DNA of 38,713 nt from a virus: the IMG/VR virus record IMGVR_UViG_3300042301_000778, positions 1 to 38,713 of that record; one strand, given 5' to 3'. How positions within the stretch are numbered: position 1 is the first letter of the stretch; the number at the start of each line of letters is the position of its first letter. The notes under the pieces were generated by a model, which ran no database searches, was not told the origin of the DNA, and was given only the letters and a program-made list of their open reading frames with translations. Below, piece after piece: positions 1 through 6,680 of this stretch. A program made the translations under genes and the position numbers.

Positions 1-2
1 AA

Positions 3-188
3 TTATACACAATAGACAAAACACCAAGTACAGATTTGGAAAAGTTTCAATATTTAAGAATTGAAGCGTTAGAAAATAGAGTTAAATATTTAGAATCTGA
101 AATAGACAAAGCTAAAGAAATTTTAACCAGCATTTTAGATGACGCATCAGAAATAGAAGTAAACGATTATAAAGATTTTTCAGCATAA
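3..188 (+). CDS. 5'-truncated gene end, coiled-coil-like hypothetical protein
   Basis: An open frame enters from the left edge and ends at TAA 186-188, giving 61 visible residues. It is charged and helical with a heptad-like stretch (LRIEALENRVKYLESEIDKA) typical of a short coiled coil. No start codon lies inside the window. I do not recognise the family. It is read in the same direction as the following small genes, 19 bases ahead of the next start. Confidence 0.55.
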   Translation, partial: LYTIDKTPSTDLEKFQYLRIEALENRVKYLESEIDKAKEILTSILDDASEIEVNDYKDFSA

Positions 189-207
189 ATAATAACTTAA
201 AAATAAA

Positions 208-459
208 ATGGAATTAAATTTATCAAACATTCAAATTGATTGCAATCAATTAACAACAGAGGAATTTCAAGAAATTAGAAAAGGAATGAGCAATTGGAAT
301 CACAATGCAGCAATGCAAATAACACCTTCAGAAAATTTTTATACTAAATTCAAAAGCGATGATCAATTTTATGTGCGTTGTTTTGACGAATCGAAAACAG
401 TTGTAACTTATGACGAATTTTTAAAAATTAAGAAATTATGCAAGAAGTCGATAAAATAA
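208..459 (+). CDS. hypothetical small phage protein (83 aa)
   Basis: The ATG follows an A-rich leader (aaaaataaa), the usual initiation context in this window. The product is soluble, mixed in charge, and ends in a lysine/cysteine-rich tail (KKLCKKSIK). It overlaps the next gene by 22 bases, so the two are probably translated together. No family is recognised and no catalytic motif is visible. Confidence 0.6.
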   Translation: MELNLSNIQIDCNQLTTEEFQEIRKGMSNWNHNAAMQITPSENFYTKFKSDDQFYVRCFDESKTVVTYDEFLKIKKLCKKSIK

Positions 460-788
460 CTACAAGTGTAATGAGTACTCAAATAGCCTTGAATCAACTC
501 GAGGCTATTAAACACACCGGATATTATAACAAAGAATTAAAGCAAAAGTTAAATTTAGTATTACCTTTGTTAATTAAAGCTGAAGAAAAGCACTATGACA
601 AGTTTTTTGAAAGTTTAAGTGATAGCACAGACCAAGTTTATAAAGTGTTTGAAAACTTTATAAAGCGAATTTCACAAATACCGATATATGATATGGAAAA
701 TATATGTTATATGATTGACGCTTACGATAAGGACCAAAAAAGTATGAATGGAATAACTAATAAAATCCTAAAAAATGCTAAAGACTAA
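438..788 (+). CDS. hypothetical helical protein (116 aa)
   Basis: This gene starts inside the previous one and ends inside the next. The sequence looks all-helical, with leucine and lysine spaced as in amphipathic helices (ALNQLEAIKH, LNLVLPLLIKAEEK) and no membrane span. I do not recognise it. Tight overlaps on both sides indicate one early operon. Confidence 0.65.
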   Translation: MQEVDKITTSVMSTQIALNQLEAIKHTGYYNKELKQKLNLVLPLLIKAEEKHYDKFFESLSDSTDQVYKVFENFIKRISQIPIYDMENICYMIDAYDKDQKSMNGITNKILKNAKD

Positions 789-939
789 AATTATTTATTA
801 TTGGCAAAAGAATCCAGATGCAAAATATAGCGAAATAGCCGATTATTTTAACACTAAAATTGACTTTGTTATAGATACGATTGAAGAGTACAAAAAAGAG
901 CCTTATATCATTAGAGAAAGCATTATGAATTATGAGTAA
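775..939 (+). CDS. small helix-turn-helix-like protein (54 aa)
   Basis: A short frame overlaps its neighbours on both sides: its ATG lies inside the 438-788 gene and its end reads ATGAGTAA, overlapping the next start at 932. The segment DAKYSEIADYFNTKIDFVIDTIEEY has the pattern of a helix-turn-helix. Its place directly before the phosphoesterase suggests a small DNA-binding partner or regulator, which is inference. Confidence 0.6.
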   Translation: MLKTKIIYYWQKNPDAKYSEIADYFNTKIDFVIDTIEEYKKEPYIIRESIMNYE

Positions 940-2140
940 ACAAAGAATCAGATTAAAACCACACGAAGCGATAGCTTTGGGTTTTGAATTAAGAAAAGAC
1001 TATAAAAGCGAAGGTAATGCTAAATTTTATTTATCAGAAAGTCAGATAGATGAACTAAAGAAAATCAGAGGTTTTCACGAAAATAAATTTACCGAAGTCA
1101 AAAGAACTCTTAATAAAGATGGTGAAGTAATATCAAAGATTGAAAAACTCAATCAAAAGGAGTTAATCGATATTCCAACAAATCACGAAATTATAAGAGT
1201 ATCAACAAACGTTTCAAGCGGTCAGCAATGGATAATTACAAAGCCGATTAGTGAAGTTGATGTTGAGAATGAAATTGACTTCTTAAATATCTTTAAAGAC
1301 GTTATTAAACCGATTGAAGTAAAAGCTAAAAAGGTAAAAAGTAAGGCGTTATTTGACAGAGCGGTTTTGACTGATGTTCATATAGGTATGAAAGTAACAG
1401 ATGGATATTCTTTGTATGATGGTTTATGGAATGAAATCGAACTATTTAAAAGACTTGATATTTTTGTAAATGAAATAGTAAACAACCAAAAATCAAATGT
1501 TTTATTACTTCACGAATTGGGAGATTTTATGGATGGATATAATGCAATGACTACAAGAGGCGGTCACGAATTACCACAAAATATGGATAATCAAAAAGCA
1601 TTTGATATTGGTTTGCAGTTTAAAATATCATTAATAGATGCTTTAGTTCAATACTACGATAAAATACATATTGTAAACATTTGTAATGACAATCACGCTG
1701 GTAGTTTTGGCTATATTGTTAATTCTGCTTTTAAGACTTACATCGAGTTGAAATATCCTGATAATGTAGTAGTAGTTAATCAACGTAAATTTATTGACCA
1801 TTACTTCTTTAAAAACAGATGCTTTATTTTAACTCACGGAAAAGACGACAAAAGTTTAAAATTTGGATTTAAACCAAAACTTGATCCGGTACAAATTGAA
1901 AAAATAAAAAACTACATTGATGAATATAAATTGCACAATTACGAAATAGAATTTGGCAAAGGTGATAGTCATCAGTTGCTTTTTGATTACACAAGTTCAA
2001 CCGCATTTGAATATCAAAATTTTGGTGCATTTAGTCCACCGAGTGATTGGGTAAAAACCAACTTCAAAAACACCAAAAGCAGTTTTACAACAATGAACTA
2101 CTACGAAAATCAAAAAACTATTAACCATTATATTTTTTAA
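932..2140 (+). CDS. calcineurin-like metallophosphoesterase
   Basis: This 402-residue protein carries the metal-binding motifs of the metallophosphoesterase fold in order: DVH near residue 148 (DxH), GDFMDG near 197 (GDxxD), CNDNHAG near 250 (a GNHD variant) and THGK near 300 (a GHxH variant). The first ~120 residues precede the catalytic domain and include SESQIDELKKIRG, which may be a helix-turn-helix. Such phage enzymes are usually annotated as nucleases or phosphodiesterases of the Mre11/SbcD-like class; the substrate cannot be read from sequence. The start overlaps the small HTH gene, suggesting coupled translation. The enzyme fold is quite secure, the biological role is not. Confidence 0.8.
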   Translation: MSKQRIRLKPHEAIALGFELRKDYKSEGNAKFYLSESQIDELKKIRGFHENKFTEVKRTLNKDGEVISKIEKLNQKELIDIPTNHEIIRVSTNVSSGQQWIITKPISEVDVENEIDFLNIFKDVIKPIEVKAKKVKSKALFDRAVLTDVHIGMKVTDGYSLYDGLWNEIELFKRLDIFVNEIVNNQKSNVLLLHELGDFMDGYNAMTTRGGHELPQNMDNQKAFDIGLQFKISLIDALVQYYDKIHIVNICNDNHAGSFGYIVNSAFKTYIELKYPDNVVVVNQRKFIDHYFFKNRCFILTHGKDDKSLKFGFKPKLDPVQIEKIKNYIDEYKLHNYEIEFGKGDSHQLLFDYTSSTAFEYQNFGAFSPPSDWVKTNFKNTKSSFTTMNYYENQKTINHYIF

Positions 2141-2142
2141 CT

Positions 2143-2307
2143 ATGAAAATAACAATAACATCACACGGACAAACACATACAACAGAAGTTGAGCACGACA
2201 ATTTAACAACAGAAGAAATTGCTGAAATAATTACAAATTTACTAACCTGTGCTGGTTATGGTAGAAATAACATAATTGATACATTTAAAGAAATAGAATA
2301 TATATGA
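2143..2307 (+). CDS. small hypothetical protein (54 aa), relative of the gene at 9930
   Basis: This frame begins two bases after the phosphoesterase stop and ends in an ATGA overlap with the next gene. The product (MKITITSHGQTHTTEVEHDN...) resembles the 56-residue product at 9930-10100 (MEIKYTSYGKTSTIETFDD...) in length and layout: an N-terminal beta hairpin, then a helix starting at a DN/D-L-x motif. Function unknown. Confidence 0.6.
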   Translation: MKITITSHGQTHTTEVEHDNLTTEEIAEIITNLLTCAGYGRNNIIDTFKEIEYI

Positions 2308-2519
2308 TACCATTACACTATTCAAACGAAAACAATTACGATGTTATAGATTTCGTAAAAGACAATAACCTTAATTTTAACGAAGGAAACGTAGTCAAAT
2401 ATGTTACACGTTGCAGAAAGAAAGGAACGCATTTAAAAGACCTTGAAAAAGCGTTAGATTATATTCAAAGAGAAATTGATTATGTTAGAAAACAAGAACT
2501 TAAACAAATTGAAAGATGA
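2304..2519 (+). CDS. DUF3310 family protein
   Basis: This 71-residue protein matches the DUF3310 pattern I know from phages: P-LHY near the start, N-VVKYV-R--KKG in the middle, and DLEKALDYIQREI at the end. These small helical proteins are sometimes labelled nucleotide kinase-like, but activity is unproven. The start is an ATGA overlap with the upstream gene. A second family member lies at 10917-11144, so the window holds two diverged copies. Confidence 0.8.
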   Translation: MIPLHYSNENNYDVIDFVKDNNLNFNEGNVVKYVTRCRKKGTHLKDLEKALDYIQREIDYVRKQELKQIER

Positions 2520-2626
2520 CAAATCTACAACGAATAAAACGAATACTTCAATTCAATTATAAGCGTGGCGTAAACAAAGAATCTGTCAACGAGGTTTATC
2601 GTAAAATATTAAAATCTAAAAAATAA
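2516..2626 (+). CDS. tiny basic hypothetical protein (36 aa)
   Basis: A short frame starts in an ATGA overlap with the DUF3310 gene and stops four bases before the next ATG. The product is strongly basic (MTNLQRIKRILQFNYKRGV...), consistent with nucleic-acid binding. The other DUF3310 gene is also followed by a small overlapping gene at 11123, although the two products are not clearly alike. Confidence 0.5.
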   Translation: MTNLQRIKRILQFNYKRGVNKESVNEVYRKILKSKK

Positions 2627-2630
2627 CATT

Positions 2631-2858
2631 ATGCCTGATATATCATTATGTAAAAACGAACAATGTCCTTCAAAAGAATTATGTTTTAGGTTTACGTCAA
2701 AGCCGAGTGAGTTTAGACAATCTTATACAGGATTTACAATTGAAAGTGACGAAACGAGTTGCAGTTATTTTATGCCGAATGGGAAGTGTAAACATTGCAA
2801 AAAAACTAATTGCCATAAAATGAGTTGTCCAACACAAAAAATACAAATAAATTTGTAG
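2631..2858 (+). CDS. small cysteine-rich, probably zinc-binding protein
   Basis: The product is 75 residues with nine cysteines: CKNEQCPSKELC near the N-terminus and CKHCKKTNCHKMSC near the C-terminus, the pattern of a double zinc knuckle. A clear paralogue lies at 13974-14204 with the same frame of motifs (CPSKE-C-RFT, PNGKC--C, HKMSC, KIQ-NL). The role is unknown. The stop at 2858 is followed by a promoter and the first structured leader RNA. Confidence 0.75.
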   Translation: MPDISLCKNEQCPSKELCFRFTSKPSEFRQSYTGFTIESDETSCSYFMPNGKCKHCKKTNCHKMSCPTQKIQINL

Positions 2859-2884
2859 ATATTAAAAAAATAATTTTATATTTG
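2852..2884 (+). promoter_or_regulatory. Bacteroidota-type promoter (TTTG-N21-TATATTTG)
   Basis: TTTG at 2852-2855 and TATATTTG at 2877-2884 match the -33 and TAnnTTTG -7 elements of the Bacteroidota housekeeping sigma factor, with 21 bases between. Transcription would start around 2889-2892, just before the first hairpin of the leader RNA. Confidence 0.7.
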
Positions 2885-2893
2885 CATAAATAA

Positions 2894-2985
2894 AAAGTTC
2901 GGTCAGGAACTTTAACGAAATTAATAACGCCTCTTTTAATGCTTAATTCTGACCGATTAAGTTTTTTAAAAGAGGTTTATTTTTT
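2894..2985 (+). ncRNA. structured leader / small RNA with complementary loops, element 1
   Basis: Hairpin 1 pairs AAAGTTC (2894-2900) with GAACTTT (2907-2913) around the loop GGTCAG. Hairpin 2 pairs CTTAAT (2942-2947) with ATTAAG (2956-2961) around TCTGACCG, which contains CTGACC, the exact complement of loop 1. Hairpin 2 sits inside a 10-bp stem, CCTCTTTTAA (2930-2939) with TTAAAAGAGG (2966-2975), followed by a T-rich run, so the 3' part looks like an intrinsic terminator. The loops can form a kissing contact that interleaves with the terminator stem. The gene start at 2992 comes right after. Elements at 3988 and 5654 repeat the design with different stem sequences. Confidence 0.65.
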
Positions 2986-2991
2986 AAAATT

Positions 2992-3429
2992 ATGAGTAAA
3001 GATTTATTTCAATTAATGCGTCAACAGGAAATAGAAACGCAAAATTTCTTACCTAACAAAAAAGAAATTCAATTTAGTAGTAAAAAATTCATTACTGATT
3101 TATTAGAAGCTGGAGAAGTTAATAAATACGAATTATTAGCACAAGCCAAAAGAATGGTTGAAGCTTTAGATGTTATTAATTCAGAATTAATGAAAGTAAT
3201 ACCACAAGAAAACTTTGAAGAGTTTGGATTGAAAGGAACATTTAGAAGCGGAGGCGATACAATAAACTATTCAGATGATGCGATTTACACGCAATTAAAA
3301 GCTGACTTAGATGCAAGGGCGGAATTATTAAAACTTGCTCTTAAACAAGACGTAATTGATGCTTATGGTAACGATGTGCCTAAAGTTTCAACAACACCGA
3401 GAAAGTCGAGTTTGGCTATATCGTTTTAA
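2992..3429 (+). CDS. hypothetical protein upstream of the ERF annealing protein (145 aa)
   Basis: This helical, charged protein begins MSKDLFQLMRQQEIE and has a glycine-rich turn (GTFRSGGDTINYSD) before a C-terminal helix and a polar tail ending LAISF. No membrane span is visible. It is the first gene after the structured leader RNA and lies directly upstream of ERF, so a recombination-associated role is possible by context only. I do not recognise the family with confidence. Confidence 0.7.
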   Translation: MSKDLFQLMRQQEIETQNFLPNKKEIQFSSKKFITDLLEAGEVNKYELLAQAKRMVEALDVINSELMKVIPQENFEEFGLKGTFRSGGDTINYSDDAIYTQLKADLDARAELLKLALKQDVIDAYGNDVPKVSTTPRKSSLAISF

Positions 3430-3472
3430 TTTATTATATTTACAAATCTTAAACAATTAAATATCTTATCTT

Positions 3473-3970
3473 ATGAAACAAATTGCAACCGCTTTATTAA
3501 AAGCACAAACAGAAATGAGCAATCCAAAAAAAGGCTCAACAAATCCATTCTTTAAGTCAAAATATGCTGATTTAAACTCAATTCGAGAAGCAGTTATTCC
3601 AATTCTTAACGCCAACGGAATAAGCGTATTACAACCAATAGTTCACGTAGATAATAAAAACTTTGTTAAAACTATTTTACTTCACGAATCAGGCGAGTTA
3701 ATGGAATCATTAACAGAAATTATCTACAACAAAGTAAATGATGCACAAGCTCAAGGAAGCGGAATAAGTTATGCACGTAGATATTCTTTACAATCATTTG
3801 TTTGCGTTGGAGCAGATGATGACGATGGACAAAAAGCAGTGCAACCAAAACCAAATGCAACTACTGAAATTTTAATTAAAGCAAAACAAGGTGGCTTTAC
3901 ATTGGATCAAATTAAAACTAAATACACAACTACAAAAGAAATGGAAGATTATTTTAATAATTTAAAATAA
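3473..3970 (+). CDS. erf: ERF-family single-strand annealing protein (copy 1)
   Basis: ERF proteins bind single-stranded DNA and anneal complementary strands in phage recombination. The 165 residues show the family pattern: AQTEMSNPKKGSTNPFFKSKYADLN near the start, a central beta section (GISVLQP), and the signature GSGISYARRYSLQSFVCVGADDDDGQ around residues 97-122. It ends in a short helical tail. TATATTTA-like promoter sequence lies in the 43-base gap before it. An SSB-like gene and a ninB gene follow, forming a recombination cassette. A second ERF gene (36558-37133) lies at the other end of the window; having two is unusual. Confidence 0.85.
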   Translation: MKQIATALLKAQTEMSNPKKGSTNPFFKSKYADLNSIREAVIPILNANGISVLQPIVHVDNKNFVKTILLHESGELMESLTEIIYNKVNDAQAQGSGISYARRYSLQSFVCVGADDDDGQKAVQPKPNATTEILIKAKQGGFTLDQIKTKYTTTKEMEDYFNNLK

Positions 3971-3987
3971 TTTTGTATATTTACAAT

Positions 3988-4049
3988 TCGCTACAATAAA
4001 GTTTAATTTAAAACCCTCTTTTGTTTGTAGCGAGCATTAGAGGGTTTTT
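3988..4049 (+). ncRNA. structured leader RNA, interleaved pairing, element 2
   Basis: Segment A TCGCTACAA (3988-3996) pairs with TTGTAGCGA (4025-4033). Segment B AAAACCCTCT (4010-4019) pairs with AGAGGGTTTT (4039-4048). The order A-B-A'-B' defines an H-type pseudoknot, and B' ends in a T-run. TATATTTA at 3976-3983 could be its promoter. The ATG of the HNH gene is seven bases after the element. Unlike elements 1 and 3, no convincing hairpin encloses segment A, only a weak TTTA/TAAA. Confidence 0.6.
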
Positions 4050-4055
4050 AGTATT

Positions 4056-4544
4056 ATGGAAGTTTGGAAAACAATACCTAATTATCAAGATTATGAAGTT
4101 AGTAATTTTGGAAATGTAAAAAGTAAAAAATTTAACAAAGAAAAGATTTTAAAACCACAAATTAACAATGCTGGTTATTATAATGTTATTTTATCAAAAG
4201 AAAAAAAGATAAAAAACATTGCAATACATCAACTTGTTGCTATGTCTTTTTTAAATCATTTACCAAATGGTAAAAAAATAATTGTGGATCATATAGATAA
4301 TAACAAGTTAAATAATAATTTATATAATCTACAATTAGTATCATTTAGATATAATATATCAAAATCAAAATCAGGAACTTCAAAATATACCGGAGTTAGT
4401 TGGAATAAGAAAAATAAAAAATGGATGGCGCAAATTCAGTTTAACTCTATTAATAAAAATTTAGGTTATTTTGAAAATGAATATGATGCTTATTTAGTTT
4501 ATGAAAAAGAATTACAAAAAACAGCGGAGCCGAAAACTGAATAG
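4056..4544 (+). CDS. HNH homing endonuclease with NUMOD4 and AP2-like domains
   Basis: This 162-residue protein has three modules: NUMOD4 at residues 1-30 (EVWKTIPNYQDYEVSNFGNVKS), an HNH nuclease core around 65-100 (HQLVAMSFLNH, VDHIDNNKLNNN, NLQLVS), and an AP2-type DNA-binding domain around 107-152 (SKYTGVSWNKKNKKW, LGYFENEYDAY). It is a free-standing homing endonuclease that would cut a related genome to spread itself. It sits between ERF and the SSB-like gene. The second module at 36.5-37.5 kb lacks it. Its last codons run through a sequence that is intergenic in that second module, so the gene appears inserted there. Confidence 0.85.
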   Translation: MEVWKTIPNYQDYEVSNFGNVKSKKFNKEKILKPQINNAGYYNVILSKEKKIKNIAIHQLVAMSFLNHLPNGKKIIVDHIDNNKLNNNLYNLQLVSFRYNISKSKSGTSKYTGVSWNKKNKKWMAQIQFNSINKNLGYFENEYDAYLVYEKELQKTAEPKTE

Positions 4545-4554
4545 AGTAGGCAAA
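4526..4554 (+). repeat. conserved ERF-SSB junction element, copy 1
   Basis: The block GGAGCCGAAAACT-GA-ATAGAGTAGGCAAA matches 37134-37163 (GGAAGCTGAAAACT-AT-ATAGAGTAAGCAAA) with only a few changes and one gap. In copy 2 it lies between the ERF stop and the SSB start. Here it overlaps the 3' end of the HNH gene. Conservation without coding suggests a regulatory or recombination site; the function is unknown. Confidence 0.6.
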
Positions 4555-4576
4555 ATTATATAAATATCTTAAAATT

Positions 4577-4870
4577 ATGGGAGTTAAAACTTCATTTTAC
4601 GGAAGCATTGATTTTAGCAAATTGTTAGAACAAGCGAAAACAGGTAATAAAGCATTTACCAAAAATGAGAATGGAAAAATTTATTTAAACGTTAGAGTTT
4701 GGGTAAATGATGAATTGGATAAATACGGAAACGTAGCATCGTTTCAATCTAATTTCAAAGGCGCACAAAAAGAGGATAAATTCTATTTTGGTAATCTAAA
4801 AGAAAGTGAGCAAATTGTTGAAGAAGTAACTGCTCAAGATATACCAGATACAGATTCGCTACCTTTCTAA
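4577..4870 (+). CDS. SSB-like single-stranded DNA-binding protein (copy 1)
   Basis: The 97-residue product has a short beta-rich body (KIYLNVRVWVNDELDKYGNVASFQSNF) and an acidic C-terminal tip ending DIPDTDSLPF, the hallmark of SSB proteins, which use a D-x-L/I-P-F tail to recruit partners. Placement after ERF and before NinB supports a role in recombination and replication. It is shorter than bacterial SSB. The product at 37181-37477 shares the layout and an ESDLPF tail. Confidence 0.65.
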   Translation: MGVKTSFYGSIDFSKLLEQAKTGNKAFTKNENGKIYLNVRVWVNDELDKYGNVASFQSNFKGAQKEDKFYFGNLKESEQIVEEVTAQDIPDTDSLPF

Positions 4871-4873
4871 ATT

Positions 4874-5314
4874 ATGAAAATTGAAATTACAACGTCAATC
4901 GTTAACGGAATATTTAAACGAAACAGAAACCTTGTTTTAAACGCCATAAAATCGTTTAATGATAAAGACGTTGTAATTACTTTTTCAAAGCCTAAAAAGA
5001 ATCGTTCTAACAATCAAAACCGATATTATTGGGGATTGGTTTTACCTTTGATTCAAAATGGTTTATTAGATGCAACAGGAGAGTTAAGAAGTTATGATAA
5101 CATTCATTATAAAATACTTTTACCTTTATTTGCACCAACTAATGAAATAGTAAATAAAGAAACAGGAGAATGTATAGTTGAGCGTTTAACAAGTTCAGAT
5201 TTAACAACAACACAATTTTGCGAATATATTTTAGAAATACAAAAATGGGCAGCAGAATTTTTAGGAATAGATATTCCATCACCTAATGAAGAAAATTTAA
5301 TAAATTTTGATTAA
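4874..5314 (+). CDS. ninB: NinB-family recombination protein
   Basis: The 146-residue product carries the NinB (lambda Orf-like) core: an N-terminal strand-helix unit, the signature KKNRSNNQNRYYWGLVLP at about residues 40-57, and a C-terminal LTSSDLTTTQFCEYILEIQKWAAEFLGIDIPSP segment. Lambda Orf mediates loading of recombinases on SSB-coated DNA. It follows the SSB-like gene by three bases, so the pair is probably co-translated. Confidence 0.85.
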   Translation: MKIEITTSIVNGIFKRNRNLVLNAIKSFNDKDVVITFSKPKKNRSNNQNRYYWGLVLPLIQNGLLDATGELRSYDNIHYKILLPLFAPTNEIVNKETGECIVERLTSSDLTTTQFCEYILEIQKWAAEFLGIDIPSPNEENLINFD

Positions 5315-5602
5315 ATGAAAAATCACAAATTAGCAATAGAACTTATTGCAACAGATATTTTAAACCAAAATTCAGAAGCTGTTGGTAATGAAAATAAACC
5401 GAATTATAGTAATAGAGATTTTATGAATTGTGTTATTATATTTCAAAATGCTTTAATGGATAAAATGTATGATAATCAAGATTATGATAAAATGAGTTTA
5501 GAAGATAGAATGAATATGACTATTAAGTGTGGAGAGGATTTACGAAAACTAATTTTCACTTATACAAATTTAGATACTCATAAAGTAGAAGAATTTTTAT
5601 AA
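5315..5602 (+). CDS. hypothetical protein (95 aa) after NinB
   Basis: The ATG follows immediately on the ninB stop, with no gap. The product is helical and acidic, with a motif rich in asparagine and methionine (NYSNRDFMNCVIIFQNALMDKMYDNQDYDKMS) and no membrane segment. Not recognised. It is the last gene of the ERF cassette before a 186-base gap that holds a promoter and element 3. Confidence 0.65.
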   Translation: MKNHKLAIELIATDILNQNSEAVGNENKPNYSNRDFMNCVIIFQNALMDKMYDNQDYDKMSLEDRMNMTIKCGEDLRKLIFTYTNLDTHKVEEFL

Positions 5603-5641
5603 AAATTTTGATTAAAATGTTTTTTATATTGAAATAATTAT

Positions 5642-5649
5642 TATATTTG
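5642..5649 (+). promoter_or_regulatory. TAnnTTTG promoter element (TATATTTG)
   Basis: TATATTTG lies just ahead of hairpin 1 of element 3, the same arrangement as at 2877. No well-placed TTTG -33 element is visible, so the match rests on the -7 element only. Confidence 0.5.
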
Positions 5650-5653
5650 CAAA

Positions 5654-5754
5654 TGTAATTTAGTGAGATTTATTACAGACATAAAGAAATTATAAAAATC
5701 CTATTAGGAAAGCGAAATCTCACAATACGCTGACTTAATAGGATTTTCACTTTT
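5654..5754 (+). ncRNA. structured leader / small RNA with complementary loops, element 3
   Basis: Hairpin 1 pairs TGTAAT (5654-5659) with ATTACA (5672-5677); its loop holds GTGAGATTT. Hairpin 2 pairs AGCG (5711-5714) with CGCT (5728-5731); its loop holds AAATCTCAC, the exact 9-base complement. A 12-bp outer stem, AAAATCCTATTA (5695-5706) with TAATAGGATTTT (5736-5747), encloses hairpin 2 and is followed by T-rich sequence. The topology is that of element 1, while every stem differs in sequence. The next ATG is at 5789, after a small hairpin-prone AGGT/ACCT spacer. Confidence 0.65.
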
Positions 5755-5788
5755 AATAGTTTATAGGTATCTTAAAACCTTTATTATT

Positions 5789-6010
5789 ATGGCAAAATTT
5801 GAATTAAGATTTATTGATTGTTTTAACGAAACTGATTTTATTAAAACAGAAGCACAAGAATTACATAGTAAAGATATTATTGAAATTTATGGTAAATGTG
5901 GTTATGATATTTTTAGTGTTTATTTAGACAAATCAACTGCAATTAAATTCGCTAAAACACTTCGTACTGAAATTAACAAAATAACAGAAAGCGAGGTTAA
6001 CAATGGCTAA
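5789..6010 (+). CDS. hypothetical protein (73 aa) behind element 3
   Basis: This small alpha/beta protein begins MAKFELRFIDCFNETDF and ends in a helix (AIKFAKTLRTEINKITESE). It overlaps the replisome-organizer gene by eight bases, so it is probably translated with it. No family recognised. Confidence 0.65.
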   Translation: MAKFELRFIDCFNETDFIKTEAQELHSKDIIEIYGKCGYDIFSVYLDKSTAIKFAKTLRTEINKITESEVNNG

Positions 6011-6680
6011 ACTTGGTTATACTTGGTATCCTAAAGATTGGGGTAATTCTGAAAGTGTATTTGAATTAAATTTATCGGAACGTGGTTTATATCGTGAGTT
6101 AATAGATTTAGCTATGTTAAACGACAATAAAACCGAAATTAAACTTGATGTGTGGAGTAGAAAATTTGCTATTGATATTGATAGTTTAAATTTAATTTTA
6201 GGTAAACTTTCAATACTTAATTTAATAGAAGTTAATGAAGAAAATTTATTTATTCCAAGTTGTGAAAGTCGTTTAAAATTAGTACGTGGAGGTCGTAATG
6301 GTGGTAAAATCAGTAAGCCTACTACTAAGCCTATAGTAAAGCCTTTTGAAAGCCTTAAACAAAAAAATGAAAAGCCTATAGCGAACCAAATAGAAATAGA
6401 AACTAAAAGTAAAACAACAATAGTTGATGTTGGAGTTATAGATTTTAATGATGCTATTAATATTTGTTTATTTGATGATAATTGGAAGTTAGATATTGAA
6501 AGAGTTTACAAAGTAGATAAAGACAAAGTGAAATTTGCTTTAACAGAGTTTAAAAACCATTGCGGAACAATTGGAGAAAACAAACCTAAAACATTAAAGC
6601 AATTTAAAAAGCACTTTACGAATTGGGTTAGGGTTAAAAAGCAATATCAAGTAAAAACCGAAAATAAAGACAGATTATGA
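6003..6680 (+). CDS. replisome-organizer / DnaD-like replication protein
   Basis: The 225-residue product opens with YTWYPKDWGNSESVFELNLSERGLYRELIDLAML, the winged-helix start found in phage replication initiators of the DUF1376/Lin1244 type (residues 5-95). A lysine-rich linker with repeated KPI/KPF motifs follows. The C-terminal domain (DAINICLFDDNWKLDIERVYK...LKQFKKHFTNWVRVKKQY) resembles the DUF7833-type domain paired with it in Bacteroidota. Such proteins bind an origin and help load the replicative helicase. The next gene overlaps by four bases and may be the loader. Confidence 0.65.
   Translation: MAKLGYTWYPKDWGNSESVFELNLSERGLYRELIDLAMLNDNKTEIKLDVWSRKFAIDIDSLNLILGKLSILNLIEVNEENLFIPSCESRLKLVRGGRNGGKISKPTTKPIVKPFESLKQKNEKPIANQIEIETKSKTTIVDVGVIDFNDAINICLFDDNWKLDIERVYKVDKDKVKFALTEFKNHCGTIGENKPKTLKQFKKHFTNWVRVKKQYQVKTENKDRL

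Noticed and set aside
2894-3429. Type III toxin-antitoxin (ToxIN-like) reading of pseudoknot RNA plus terminator plus ORF
   Set aside because: The layout is similar, but the RNA segments are not tandem repeats and the downstream proteins differ at each site (helical protein, HNH endonuclease, small protein). None resembles ToxN.
4056-4544. Group I intron hosting the HNH gene
   Set aside because: No split gene is seen: ERF and SSB on each side are complete, and no intron core (P7/P3 pairing) is recognisable. A free-standing homing gene explains it.
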